DNA of 64,000 nt from Aquanectria penicillioides (GCA_003415625.1 PYIU01000003.1:806001-870000); one strand, 5' to 3'; positions 13,600 to 24,603 are shown, numbered from the stretch's first letter. The notes: generated by a model not told the origin, from the letters alone. A program made the numbers and translations.

Positions 13600-16500
13600 T
13601 ATATTAAGCCTAAAGAGATTATTAAAGTTTAAATTCTAAAGATAAATAGCAATTAATAAATATAATATTAAAATATAATAAATAATTAATTAAATAGTTA
13701 ATAATAATATTAGGCTAAAAATAGCTAAATTACTATTAAAAAAGGGATACTAAAAATTAAAAAAAAAAAAGTAAAAATATTAAAATTAATACTATATTAA
13801 AAAAAGATAAACTATTTAAAATAAAATAAAAAAGTAAAATAAAAAGTAATTAAAAGTAAATAAAAAAATAATAAAATTAAATAAAATTAAATAAAAATAA
13901 TTAAAAATTAATTAAAAACCTTAAGAAAATGCTAAAAATCCTTAAAAATCCCTTAAAATCTATTTAAAAACTTTAAAAATTATATTAAAAATTAATAAAA
14001 ATAAAATAAAAATGCCTAAAAACTATAATAAAAGAGTTAAAATTATTTAAAAATAGATAAAAATATATAGAAAATAGTAAAAAATAAAGTATTAATATTT
14101 ATAAAAAATTTAAAAATTTAAATATATTTAATAAAAATTAAGTTTTAAGATTATTAAAATAATATAATAATAATAATAGCCTTAAAGGGTATAAAAATAC
14201 TTAATTAATTGCTTTATAGTACTATCTTTTATTTATTAAATTATTATTAATAAATTAAAAATTATATTTAATTAATTTATACTAAAAGATAAATTAAAGA
14301 CTATTATTTTTATTAATTAAAACTTACTTTATGCTTTTAATTAAATATTTTTTATATTTATTTAATTAATTAATAATTATTAGCTATATTGCTAATAGAA
14401 AAACTATATATAATTTATAAATAAGTAATTAACCTAAAAAAATCTATTATAAAAGTTAATAGCTAAATAGATTTATTAATAGTATTTATACTATCTAAAG
14501 AAAAGTTATAAGGGCCTTTATAAAGACCCTTTAATTAATATTTATAAAGGAAGCTCTATTTACATTTAAATTAATTATTTTAAATATAATTAATATAGTA
14601 GCTATTTATATAACTTAATACTAAAATATATATATAAAAGGGAATAAAGATATATTTATTATAGGTAAAAACTATAAAAATATATAATTAAATATATCTA
14701 TAATATATAAAGGAATTAATATATTTAATAAAGGCAATAATAAATGCCTTAATATACTTAAGGCAAATTAATAGCTAAATTAAAAAGTACTTTATTAAAT
14801 AAGCCTATTTTATAGGAATATATATAGACTAAAGTTAATGCTAAAGGAGAAGATCTACTTTAGAATAAAGCATTAAATTGCAAAATAGTAATTATAAAAT
14901 AAACTATTAAATAAGTTTATAATTAATTTACTTACTATCTTTCTTAAAGGCAATTTTAATATATAAGGGCTAATTAAGTTAATTAAAAGCTTAAAAGCTA
15001 TAAATTTAAATATTAAAGTATTATTAAATTTAAAAGTATTTAATTAATTATTAAATAAAAATAATAATTAAAAAATAATATAAAAAGGGATATTTATTAA
15101 TTATTTAATAGCAATACTAATAGCATTAATTAAAGCCTTATAGAAAAAACTATTATAAGTATATTAATAAATAAAGCATTAATAAAAGAATTTAAAAGCC
15201 TAAATATAGCTAATAATAAAATTATATATATTAAAGAGATAATTATAAAGTATAAAAGTAAAAGACTTAAGCTTATTGCAATATAAAGCTATTATAAAAT
15301 AAAGAATAAAAATTGCAATAATAACTAAAAGTATAAAAGAATTAAAAAGGTAAAGAATAATAAGTAAAAAAAAAAGAAATAAAAGAAAGGAGTTAATATA
15401 ATGCTTTTATAATAAATAAAAAATTAACCTTTAAAATTTAAAGTAAAAACTAAATATTAATAAAATTTTTATTAAATATTAAAAAGTATACTATTTTAAG
15501 AAACTTATTAGTATTTATATATATATAAATATTAAAATAGTAATTTACTTAAATAATACTAAATTAAAAATAAAAGCATTTAAGTTATATTAATTTACTT
15601 TATGCCTATAATTCTTTCTTTTCTTTTAATAATTTTATAATAAATTATATTACTTTAATTTTATTTATAATACTTATAAAATACTAATAATCTTTATTTT
15701 TTAAATTATAAGCATTTAATTATAAGCTTTTAAACCCTTTATTAATCTTTACTTTATTTTATAATAGAGCTAAAAAAAGTAACTTTAAATGCAATTACTT
15801 TAAAGGTGCAATTTTTAATATTAAGTAAAGACCTTTATATAGCTAAAAGAGTTATTTAAAATAAAGATAGAATTAAAGATTTTTTTTCTTTTAGTAAAGA
15901 AAATATTACTAAAATATTTAATTAATTGCTTAATAGTTAATTTATACTATTTTACCCTTAAATAAATTAAAATTATTAGTTTAATAAATTAAAAACTTAG
16001 CCTATTTTAGGTAATAAAAGTAATTTAAATTCTTAATTTATTAATATTAATTGCTTTAAAGATTTCCCTTTTAATTTTTATTAAGCTTAAATATTTTATT
16101 ATTAAAACCTATAAAACTTATTTAAAAATCTATAAAAGAAAGAAATAGCCTTAAACTTTAGTATTTAAGCCCTTTTTATTACTTTTATTTATAGACTTAT
16201 TAATATCCTTATAATTTATTAAATTAATCTTTTAATTATAAGCATTAAGATTAAGAAAAATAAATAAAAGTAAAAAAGTTTTTTTTATAAGCTTTTATTA
16301 AAAAGTATAAATATTAAAAAGATTAAATATTTAATTAATTTTATGCCTATTAAATTCTAATAAATAATATATAATAAAAGGCTATTAATTAACTTTATTT
16401 ATTTTATTAATGCTATTTATTAAAGCTTCTTTATTTAAAATAAATAGTTAAAGTATTTAATTATTTATAATACTATTAATATCCTTTAGAATAAATAAGC

Positions 16501-18560
16501 TATTATATTTACTATAATATAAAAGGAGATTATAATTAAAATAAAGTTACTTTATAATTTCTTTATTTTTATTATATTTATTATTAAATAAGCTAAAAAT
16601 TAAAAATATAGTTTCTTAAGTGCTTTTTTTCTTTTTTTTAATATTTAAAAAATAATTAAATTTATTAAAACTTTAATTATTAAATGCCTTATAATCTAGC
16701 CTTTAATCTTTAATAGTAATTATAATACTATTAATAATCCCCTTTTAATATTAATATATTATAATTAAGTTTTTATTAAATATAAATAAAAAAAAGTATT
16801 TAATTAATTGCTTTAAATATTAATTAAATATAAAACTTTATTAATATTATTATTTTTAATAAATTTAATATTATTAATAAAAAGTTTTTTAATTAATATA
16901 AGCTTATAGAACTTATTAAAATCTAAAAATCTATTTATATTTTAAGATTTTAAAATAGTTCCTTTAATACTTAATAGCTTTATATTAATTTAAAAGATTA
17001 TTATATAATAAGCTAAAAAGGAATTAATTATTAAACTTTTAAAAATAAATATTAAATTATCTTAAAGCTACTTAATCCTTAAAGCAATAGCTATTAAATA
17101 AGTCTACTTTTACTATTAAGCCTTTAATTGCCTTACTATCCTTTAGCTAATAATTTAATTAAATACTATTAAACTTATAGATATTAAATAATAAATAGAT
17201 TTTCTATTAAAATTAATAAATTTATTAAAATTATTATTACTTTAAGTAATAATAAAAGAAAAGGTTTTAAATAAGCCTTAAACTATTAAAGTTAAAGCAT
17301 TAAAGTAATTTACCTTTATAGTTTATACCTTAAGTTTAAGACTTTTGCCTTTAAACTTACTATTAAGCTTAAATTAATAATTAAATCTATTTAGCTTTTA
17401 TATAAATTATTTATTAATTTATTAATTTATATAAGTATTATTTAATTAAATATACTTAAAAAAGAAATTTAAATTAATTAAAATATATTTATTTATTTTA
17501 ATATATTTAATTAAATATTTATTAACTCTTTAAATAAAAAGTAAGTAATTAAATTAATTTAATTAATTTAATAAATACTTTTATTTAAATTAGCTATTTT
17601 ATAGCAATTTAATTAAATAGATTTAAATTTATTTACTACTAAAAGTAATAAATAGAGTTTTTATAAGCACTTTATATTGCCTTTATTAATTTTTTAATTA
17701 GCTAAATATATAATAAAAGAAAAGAATTATACTATAATTATTAATACTATAATTAAAAATATTATTAATATTATTATTTAAATTTAATAAAGTAATTATA
17801 ATTTAAACTATATTGCTTTTATTAAAAGAAAGATAATTATTAAAATTAAATAAATAAATTTACTTTAGATTAATTAATAGGCTATTTTTAAACTTCTTTA
17901 AATAAAAAGTTAAATCTTTTATATATTAAAAGAATTAATTTTAATAAATTAATAAAATAAAATTATAATTACTATTTATAAGCTATTTAAATCTTTAATT
18001 TTTATTTATTAATTTTATATTAATTAATACTATAATTAAAAATTATATTATAAAAAAAGGTAATAATAAAGTTAAAATAAAAAGATTAAATATTAAAAGT
18101 AAAATAAATTATAAAAAGAAATAATAGTAAATTAAATAATAAATTATAAATATAAAGTATTTAATTAAATGCTTTCTTTAAGATTTTTTTTATATTTAAA
18201 TAAATTAAGCTTAAAGTTTTCTTTTTATATTATACCTTTAGTTTATTTAAAGATAAGCATTAAAGCATTAAAAAGAAATAAATTAAAATTTAAAGTAATA
18301 TAAATTAATTTATTATTAAATTAATTAAAAAAATAAAAAGAACCTTAAAGATATATAAAATAAATAAATAGTTTTTTTTAATTAATTTTTATTTTTAAAA
18401 TTTTAAATTCCTTATATTTAAACTTTATTAAAGTCTTAATATAGCCCTTTATAATATTACTTTATTTATAACTTTTTACTTTATTTTCTTTCTTTCTTTT
18501 CTTTAAGGGATACTTTAAAGCATTTAATTAAATGCTTTAATACTCTTTTAAGTTATTTAT
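13600..18560. other. Unassigned RIP-degraded AT-rich stretch
   Basis: No LTR pair, protein motif or RNA gene could be recognised on either strand. Around 13,850-14,100 there is A-rich, locally repetitive sequence with recurring AAAAATCC-like units, perhaps from the older element's long terminal region. A lysine-rich remnant is readable on the plus strand near 15,230-15,420 but could not be assigned. A 26-bp perfect palindrome sits at 18515-18540. Confidence 0.6.
18515..18540. repeat. 26-bp perfect palindrome at the block edge
   Basis: The centre GCATTTAATTAAATGC is extended by five more paired bases on each side. Related versions of the core occur at about 933, 12,042, 13,498 and 18,157. It may be a mutated subrepeat; no function is claimed. 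Confidence 0.5.
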
Positions 18561-19614
18561 AGCTGCTTAGGAAGGCTATTTAGTCTTTAACTGAACCTAC
18601 TTACCCTATACCCTTTTGGGTAGGGTGTGTGTTTTGGCCAGTGTCCCCGTCCACCAACACAGTATCCAAGAGACATATGCAAAAGTTTGCAATAATTCTG
18701 ACGTATTTTTCCCGCCCCCAACCTTGATTCCTGTCCTCTGCAATGCGGGCAAAAGAGTGTGAGATTAGGCATGACTGATAAAATGACGTCTCTGACAACA
18801 GATCGGCTTCCTTCTGTGTCTGGCGCTCTGACCGATGAGGTAAATAATGTGCACCAAAACGCAGAGTTCTTGAATTTGTGGCACGATTTTTTTTTTAAAA
18901 CGCCGAGGATGTGACTAAGTTAGGAGAGATACACAAGAATCTAGCGCCCACGGAATGCAATGGTCAGCACAGGGAAAACAAAGAGAAATCTCCCAACCAA
19001 GTTGTCCTGTGACACAGCTTCCAAATGGTCACCTTTTGCCTTTTTGCCTGCAATCTGATTCAATCGCACAAATGTGTGGCCAATAAGACGGGGTATTGCA
19101 CAGAGGCATGCTGCGAGACAGGTTGTCCGAGGTACCCGATTGGATGCCCGTCATAATCATAGCACCATAATTGGTGATCAATGGCCACAGTGTCTTGGAT
19201 CTACTATTGTGACTTGCATCAAAGAATTGGCTCACAGTAATTATTCAGTCACTTTTGTCGCAAGTGAGATCAGGCTTGCATAATGATGCTCCAGTAGAGT
19301 GTGGCTCCAAGTGGCACTGATTACATGCCGCTAGTGGTGGCGTGGTTGCAACGGTACAATTGTGTCGACACAATTGTGGAAGTTGCTTTTGCGTCAATCG
19401 TGTGACGTTATTGCATACGAGAAGCACTCAGAAGCTAAGGTTTCTGCTTCGAGGCCATGGCTTGCGCGTCTTCAATATCAAGTGATGTCCAGAATCTTAA
19501 ATAGCTCAGGCAAGTCAATGTCGGCCAGGACATATTGAGGTCTAATTGGCATTGGTACCTGTCGTGTCTGCTTCTTCTAGCTTCTGGCAGTCTTAAGATA
19601 TTCCAATACCAACA
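18561..19614. other. Gene-free stretch between the AT-rich block and the HET gene
   Basis: Composition becomes normal here. No gene was found. It contains a short GC-rich hairpin near 18,601-18,632 (CCC...TTTTGGGTAGGG) and a 22-bp palindrome at 19356-19377. The last few hundred bases presumably hold the promoter of the HET-domain gene. Confidence 0.6.
19356..19377. promoter_or_regulatory. 22-bp perfect palindrome upstream of the HET gene
   Basis: The half-site is ACAATTGTGTC followed directly by its reverse complement, centred on GTCGAC and about 240 bp before the HET start codon. A perfect palindrome without spacer suits a dimeric DNA-binding protein. The regulatory role is inference. Confidence 0.35.
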
Positions 19615-21939
19615 ATGAGGCTTCTTTCCACAAGGACCTGGGAAGTAGTCGAATTTCCTCATTCCCAAATTCCTGACTACCTGGTTCTATCACACACGCA
19701 GAACAGCGAAGACAACTCCACACCAACCCGCTTTGCAAACGACCCCAAGCGACAGCGGCTTCTACCAGTGCCTTACAAAGTCATTCTGGCATGTGAGGAG
19801 GCCAATCGCCGGAGCATCAGCTATCTCTGGGTCGCATCTCTCTGCATTGACACCTCATCCTTGGCGGACCTCGATGAGGCTGCCAATGGCTGTTTCAAGA
19901 GACTCAGAAACTCCGTGGCTTGTCTGGTACACCTAGAGGATCTTTCCTATGAGGGAAACTGCTTTGATAGGGATGTATGGGCAAGGTGCAAGTACTGGCG
20001 GCGAGCCTGGACGCTACCAGAGTTGATCTTGCCTCCAAATGTTGAGTTCTTTGACAAGGATTTCAACTTTCTCGCCACAAAAAAATCAGACAGCTTTCTC
20101 TCGATGGCAATCAGCATTACTGGCATTCCGAGAAGTGTATACCAAAACGCCGATGCTCTTGCCGAAACATCGCTCGCGGAGCGGATGTCATGGGCTGCCA
20201 ACAGAGCGGCAAGCCGGGAAGAGGACATTGCATATTCCCTGTTACCCATAGTTGGGGTGGCGATGGCGGTACGGTATGGAGAGGGTGCTGAGAGAGCATT
20301 TCTACGACTTCAGGAGGAGATTCTACGCGATACTCGAGATGGATCGATGCTCGCCTGGAAAGGCGACGACAATTCCAGAGACATACGTGGGCTTTTGGCG
20401 CGATCTCCTTCCGAGTTTCGTCACTTTGCATGTACTTCTGAATCTGAAGCTCGTAAGCCGTGGGTCTTCGACGGAAAAATTCAGTTCAGCAGCAAAGGAA
20501 TCCAAGTCCAGTCACGCATCTTGACACAGGGGCAATGCATCCTGTTAGATATCGGAGGCCCCGCTCCAGGGGCTGATCCGGCGGCAAGATTTGGAGTTCG
20601 CCTCCGCGAGTATAATGGTATCTTCTTTCGTGTAGGTACTTCTACACACACAAATGTATTCTCAGGAACTGAGCGCAATCGGAGAATATACGTGGAACGG
20701 GATGTGGATTGTATAGCATCTGCAAATATCCTCGCCCAGTTCGACATGGCCGATCGAATTGTCAAAGCGGCAATTGAAGAGTACATCTCCGACAGTACAA
20801 CTCTGGCCTCTAAGGAACCGGAAGCCTCTCGAGATGTACAGTATCAAGCGACGCCATGGTCTCGTTGTAGCCTTGCAGCAGACCATTCCGGCTCTACATT
20901 GTCGACTTCCAAATCAATTGTGGTAAAGCGGAGCAGGTCCGGAAAGCGCAAACCATTTGCCAGAGGATACCAGAATATTCTGAGCCGCTTCTATTCAAGT
21001 AGCTCAACAGTGGACGATGCGATAACATCATCCTCCGAGAGCACAGAGGACATTGATTCTGACAACGAAAGCGAGACCGATGCCAATAAGTATGGAGATG
21101 ATGAGTCACTAAGTGGAGTTGACACCGAAATTCAGCATTATCTAGATGACGATGTTGAGTTTCAGGGCATTCGGGAAGAGCTTTTGGACCTATCACACTC
21201 TTGCTTTTGCGAATGGAAGAACTCGGCAACATACGGTCCGCCACCAGAAAACACCCTCCCGCCTCGCAAGCGGGTCAAGATGGCAAAGCCAAAAGCCTCG
21301 TTGCATATATGGGAAGATGAGATCAACGACCTAGGTCTCGTCATCGTGTCTAAATTTGAAGGTTATTTTCACTTAGCTTGCCCATTTTTTAAATTTGACC
21401 CTCGGAAGCACCACGACTGCCTGCGGCATCACGACATGAGGTCTATTGAAGAAGTTATCTCCCACATGGAGAGGAACCATACAGAACCCCCGTACTGCCC
21501 AATCTGCTCCCGAGTATTTGACGGGGCCAAGGAGCGCGATTTGCACGTGCGGGCCAGGAAATGTGCACGAATCACTCAGGAACATAATGTCATTGACGGG
21601 ATCAATGAACTGCAAAAGGCGCAACTAAAGAAGCAAGACAAATTGTATCTCAGCGAAAAGGATCGGTGGTCCCGAATCTGGACAAGTGTGTTTCACAGAA
21701 GCAAGTGCTCCCCTTCGCCCTATTTAGACCAGGGCGTCGGGGTAGTAGTTTCTATGGTCCGAGATTACTGGACTAGTTACGGCATGGCCTTGCTGTTCAG
21801 GGTGTTAGGCAAACGTGACTCACTTATAGAGTGGGATTTGAGTAAGAAGATAGCCCTCAGCAAGTTGACCTTGCGTGGTTTAATTGGAATTGCTTTAGGG
21901 GATGAAGAATTGGACGATGATGGTTGGGATTCGCAGTGA
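19615..21939 (+). CDS. HET-domain protein with C-terminal C2H2 fingers
   Basis: The single-exon 774-residue protein has an N-terminal HET-type region, known from fungal heterokaryon incompatibility and self/non-self recognition proteins. Landmarks are YLVLSHT (about residue 22), YLWVASLCIDTSS (about 70), WRRAWTLPELILPP (about 128) and ERMSWAANRAASREEDIAYS (about 188), ending with YGEGAERAFLRLQEEI. The usual SHTW is SHTQ and the first block is diverged. An acidic, Ser-rich middle follows. The C-terminal part (about 590-650) has a Cys/His module: CPFFKFDPRKHHDC, then HMERNH, YCPICSRVF and a final HVRARKC. The convergent neighbour carries the same module. The gene lies about 1 kb from the RIP block. 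HET proteins trigger cell death in incompatible fusions; the partner and trigger here are unknown. Confidence 0.85.
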   Translation: MRLLSTRTWEVVEFPHSQIPDYLVLSHTQNSEDNSTPTRFANDPKRQRLLPVPYKVILACEEANRRSISYLWVASLCIDTSSLADLDEAANGCFKRLRNSVACLVHLEDLSYEGNCFDRDVWARCKYWRRAWTLPELILPPNVEFFDKDFNFLATKKSDSFLSMAISITGIPRSVYQNADALAETSLAERMSWAANRAASREEDIAYSLLPIVGVAMAVRYGEGAERAFLRLQEEILRDTRDGSMLAWKGDDNSRDIRGLLARSPSEFRHFACTSESEARKPWVFDGKIQFSSKGIQVQSRILTQGQCILLDIGGPAPGADPAARFGVRLREYNGIFFRVGTSTHTNVFSGTERNRRIYVERDVDCIASANILAQFDMADRIVKAAIEEYISDSTTLASKEPEASRDVQYQATPWSRCSLAADHSGSTLSTSKSIVVKRSRSGKRKPFARGYQNILSRFYSSSSTVDDAITSSSESTEDIDSDNESETDANKYGDDESLSGVDTEIQHYLDDDVEFQGIREELLDLSHSCFCEWKNSATYGPPPENTLPPRKRVKMAKPKASLHIWEDEINDLGLVIVSKFEGYFHLACPFFKFDPRKHHDCLRHHDMRSIEEVISHMERNHTEPPYCPICSRVFDGAKERDLHVRARKCARITQEHNVIDGINELQKAQLKKQDKLYLSEKDRWSRIWTSVFHRSKCSPSPYLDQGVGVVVSMVRDYWTSYGMALLFRVLGKRDSLIEWDLSKKIALSKLTLRGLIGIALGDEELDDDGWDSQ

Positions 21940-22902
21940 GAATCAAACGTAGGACAAACGCGACTTGAACCATTTAGGTCCTGGCGATGATGCGGTTTCT
22001 TATTGCTTTTTACGTAAATGTTATGGTTGTCTCGAATTTGAGGCATTTTCTTTGAGTCATCCATCGGCAACACATCGATTGGGGCAACCAAATCAGCCGA
22101 AATGAGGCTTTCGCTAACACCGCTCCCCCCAATTATCAAGGAGTTAGTCCACAAGTATGATGAAATACAAACAAATTAAAAAACAAATCTATATCAAAAA
22201 GGAGAAATGAGAAATGGATTGTCAAATAAAAGATACAATTCGATTTGAAGATTCTGGACTCGGCTATTCAACGAATGTGAAGCGTTTTGAAGGCTTCTCC
22301 CTCCGAATTCGATTTTTCCCTGCGATGAATTCCACTCAAAGTCTGACTGTCAGTTCCCTCTCCACACTTCTCCGCTATTATCACAATGCGTTTCTTTGAT
22401 GTAACTCGGAGCTGGGTAGGTATTAACAACGTATGGTAGCGAGGATAGTATCTTGCAGCTGTTCCTTCTGAGCACTCAACTGGCCTATTTGCACAATAGT
22501 GAGAGCACAATAAAAAAAATTGATATGCTTTTCAGGCATTCTTTGCCTAATCTTCGATGGTCGCTTTTGATACGTGGCCTTCCATTAGTGATTTCTGCAC
22601 CGGCAGCAGGCTGACTTTCAGTTCCAATGGTGCGAGAGTTTTGGGAAGCATGAGGGGGATTGATCTCGAAACCTAAGCTCAGCCTGATCTGCGAGCTTCG
22701 CACAGGGCAGTTCCATATGCCTCAACAACTCAGCAGGTTGGGGGGTGGCGAAAAACAACCCAGTCGTCGTTGTTAACGAGCTGCAAAGCATCAAGGCTGT
22801 CAGGGAACTCGGCCTCGAGCTCAATGTGGTTCATGACCCTGGGAGAGATTCGTTGTTGCGGATGGAAGTGTTCTATTTGTTGCGGGAAGAGGGCTTCGGC
22901 GC
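21940..22902. other. Region between two convergent genes
   Basis: This holds the 3' ends of the HET-domain gene and the C2H2 gene. Minus-strand bases 22730 to about 22990 are open in a second frame with natural-looking protein sequence. They probably encode the true C-terminus of the C2H2 protein, reached after a one-base frame change. No other gene was found. Confidence 0.5.
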
Positions 22903-24603
22903 CTATATTTGAATCATTGAGGCTGGGAGGTCCAATGCCAGCGTTATAAAAAGAGAACGCCGAGGGCAAGGCATCGACTCTTGGGGTTGATGGGATTCTG
23001 CGAAGTCGGCATTCTCTGCTAGCTGCCAGCCGCCATGGTTGCCGTGAAAATCGCAGCCAGATTCCTTGGTGCTGCTGGAGACATGAAACTCTAACTGCGC
23101 CGTGGGAGAATGGTTTATTGGATACCAGGGAAACAGCGCTAGATCCAAGGGTTCAGAAGACTGGTCTATAGGATCGGTGTTTCCAGCGCAAGTGTCGGTC
23201 GCGATGTGAGCGGCATCCTCCACAGGAACTGCTTGCGTCTGTTTGGCCCGTTGAAGCGTGGCATCAGGAGCCTGGGAGTCCTCCTCACTGTCATGAGGAA
23301 TCCGGAAGGGGTCTTCCTCAACCGGTGGAATATAATAAGCGGCATTTTCGAGCTTCTCTACCCACTGGCGCACATTTATGTCGTCTCTTTGCAACTCCAC
23401 ACCCAGCCCTTTGGACAGAACCGAAAGAAAAGTTTCTTCCAGCCTGCGCTCGTTGGTGCGCCGCAGCAATTGGGTTGTCTCCTCAAAGCCGGACTGGATG
23501 TAAGGCGTGTCAGGACGCGCGCCCTGGTCAAAGTAGGTGTCCCACATCCAAAACCATTTCTCCTCATCACTGGCTTGGCGCATTTTTTGCAACTCAGCCC
23601 GGATGGACGTAATATCCTCTTCATAGAAGTCCTCGGGTCTCCGGACCTTGTCGCATTTAACCTCGCGCTCATGAGCATTGCAAAGCTCCTTGGACTTGAA
23701 TTCTGTGAAGCAACTACTACAGTAGATGCTCTTCATGCAGTGGCATCGCGTTAGATGTTGAAGGAGGTCAGAAAGCCGTTTAAACGTTTTCTTCACGCAG
23801 TCGAAGTGCCTGTTGGGGGCTAGGGCGTAGAAGGGGCAGGCCCATAAGTTGTTTTCCGATGCTCTTTTCATGTTGTCCCTCGCTGAAGGATTGAGCTGGC
23901 TGAGACTTTCGCTCGCCCGATTTTCGTTGGCTGATTTCTTGCCATTGGTCTTGTTGTTTTTTTCATTGCCTCCATTCGATTTGACACGAGGACGATTGAC
24001 CTGCCTGACTACATTGCTGCGCGTAGCGACGACAGTCTCAATCGGGTCGCCCTCAAACCGCGAGTATCTTCCCAATTTTGGGGGAACAGCAGCGTGTGAC
24101 AGAGACGAGGCTGGAAGTGCCCTGTCACGCATTGGGAGCTCAGCCCTTTCTGGGGCATGGTCAGCATTAGTGCGACGCTTTCTGTGCGTTGAAACTGTCT
24201 CTTCAGCCCGCCTCTTAAGGGCGTTGGGCAAGGAAGAGTTTGGAGCCTGGGAATAAATTCTAGCGGCATCTTCGTCTCGTGCATCTCTTACAGCTCTTGC
24301 GAGGGTAATGGGTGCTAGTGAGGACTGGTGATCCCATCTCGAGTTTGCAATAGAACCATCACCGTACCCATACCCCGCTTGCTGTTGTTCATGGAGGTGT
24401 TGGGTGGCCGGCTCTGGGGCAAGGTCGCCAAGGACGGCAGGCTGTGGGATCTGAACCAAATCATTGCCAACGCGCTCCTCCACGATGTAGATAGTGTGAT
24501 CATAACTTTGCAGGCAAGGAGATGAGAGTGAGTTGTTGAAATCGCACATTGGTGGTTCAGTAGGCGCACAATTGTCCTTGCGGACAACTTGGCGAGCTGC
24601 CAT
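22903..24603 (-). CDS. C2H2 zinc-finger protein of unknown role
   Basis: The uninterrupted frame encodes 566 residues. The N-terminal half is low-complexity, polar and charged. Around residues 253-315 is a Cys/His module: ACPFYALAPNRHFDC, then HLTRCH, YCSSCFTEFKS and HEREVKC. A helical stretch with EDITSIRAELQKMRQASDEE follows, then RTNERRLEETFLSVLSKGLG. The same arrangement closes the neighbouring HET protein, including the helical IDGINELQKAQLKKQ-type segment. The frame ends with an unconvincing tail. In another frame, sequence down to 22730 looks like a real C-terminus (EALFPQQIEHFHPQQ, DDWVVFRHPP). One added base near 22,965-22,990, in a CCCC or TTTTT run, would join them. A small unseen intron is less likely. 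No catalytic domain is seen; nuclear regulatory roles are possible but unproven. Confidence 0.75.
   Translation of the reverse strand: MAARQVVRKDNCAPTEPPMCDFNNSLSSPCLQSYDHTIYIVEERVGNDLVQIPQPAVLGDLAPEPATQHLHEQQQAGYGYGDGSIANSRWDHQSSLAPITLARAVRDARDEDAARIYSQAPNSSLPNALKRRAEETVSTHRKRRTNADHAPERAELPMRDRALPASSLSHAAVPPKLGRYSRFEGDPIETVVATRSNVVRQVNRPRVKSNGGNEKNNKTNGKKSANENRASESLSQLNPSARDNMKRASENNLWACPFYALAPNRHFDCVKKTFKRLSDLLQHLTRCHCMKSIYCSSCFTEFKSKELCNAHEREVKCDKVRRPEDFYEEDITSIRAELQKMRQASDEEKWFWMWDTYFDQGARPDTPYIQSGFEETTQLLRRTNERRLEETFLSVLSKGLGVELQRDDINVRQWVEKLENAAYYIPPVEEDPFRIPHDSEEDSQAPDATLQRAKQTQAVPVEDAAHIATDTCAGNTDPIDQSSEPLDLALFPWYPINHSPTAQLEFHVSSSTKESGCDFHGNHGGWQLAENADFAESHQPQESMPCPRRSLFITLALDLPASMIQI

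Larger units (their letters stand above)
1..13600 (+). mobile_element. Older Ty3/Gypsy retrotransposon, RIP-inactivated, interrupted by a second element
   Basis: Plus-strand remains appear in the order gag zinc knuckle (640-681), pol upstream region, reverse transcriptase (about 10,840-11,210), integrase (about 12,370-13,310) and the integrase C-terminal LGPYRI block (13,288). The order is that of Ty3/Gypsy elements. Bases 2509-10429 belong to a younger element that landed inside it, leaving TATTA on both sides. When the younger element is skipped, the pol frame that carries the RT continues across the junction. The pol sequence resembles the fungal Gypsy lineage with a DFxSGY motif and FLDD in place of YxDD. 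Its left LTR is not in the window, and the right end near 13.6 kb is an estimate. Confidence 0.8.
1..18560. other. AT-rich RIP-mutated transposon block
   Basis: The whole stretch is strongly AT-rich, full of TpA, nearly devoid of CpG and has no sizeable intact reading frame. Recognisable retrotransposon protein motifs survive with the changes RIP makes: Cys to Tyr, Asp to Asn, and Arg or Gln codons turned into stops. RIP is the fungal process that mutates duplicated DNA by C-to-T changes, mainly at CpA. The block ends sharply near 18,560, where composition becomes normal within about 50 bp. It contains at least two nested LTR retrotransposons plus an unassigned 5-kb part. Confidence 0.93.

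Noticed and set aside
18601..18632. CCCTA/TAGGG-like bases suggesting a telomere remnant
   Set aside because: Only a few units, arranged as a hairpin rather than a tandem array; no telomeric repeat run.
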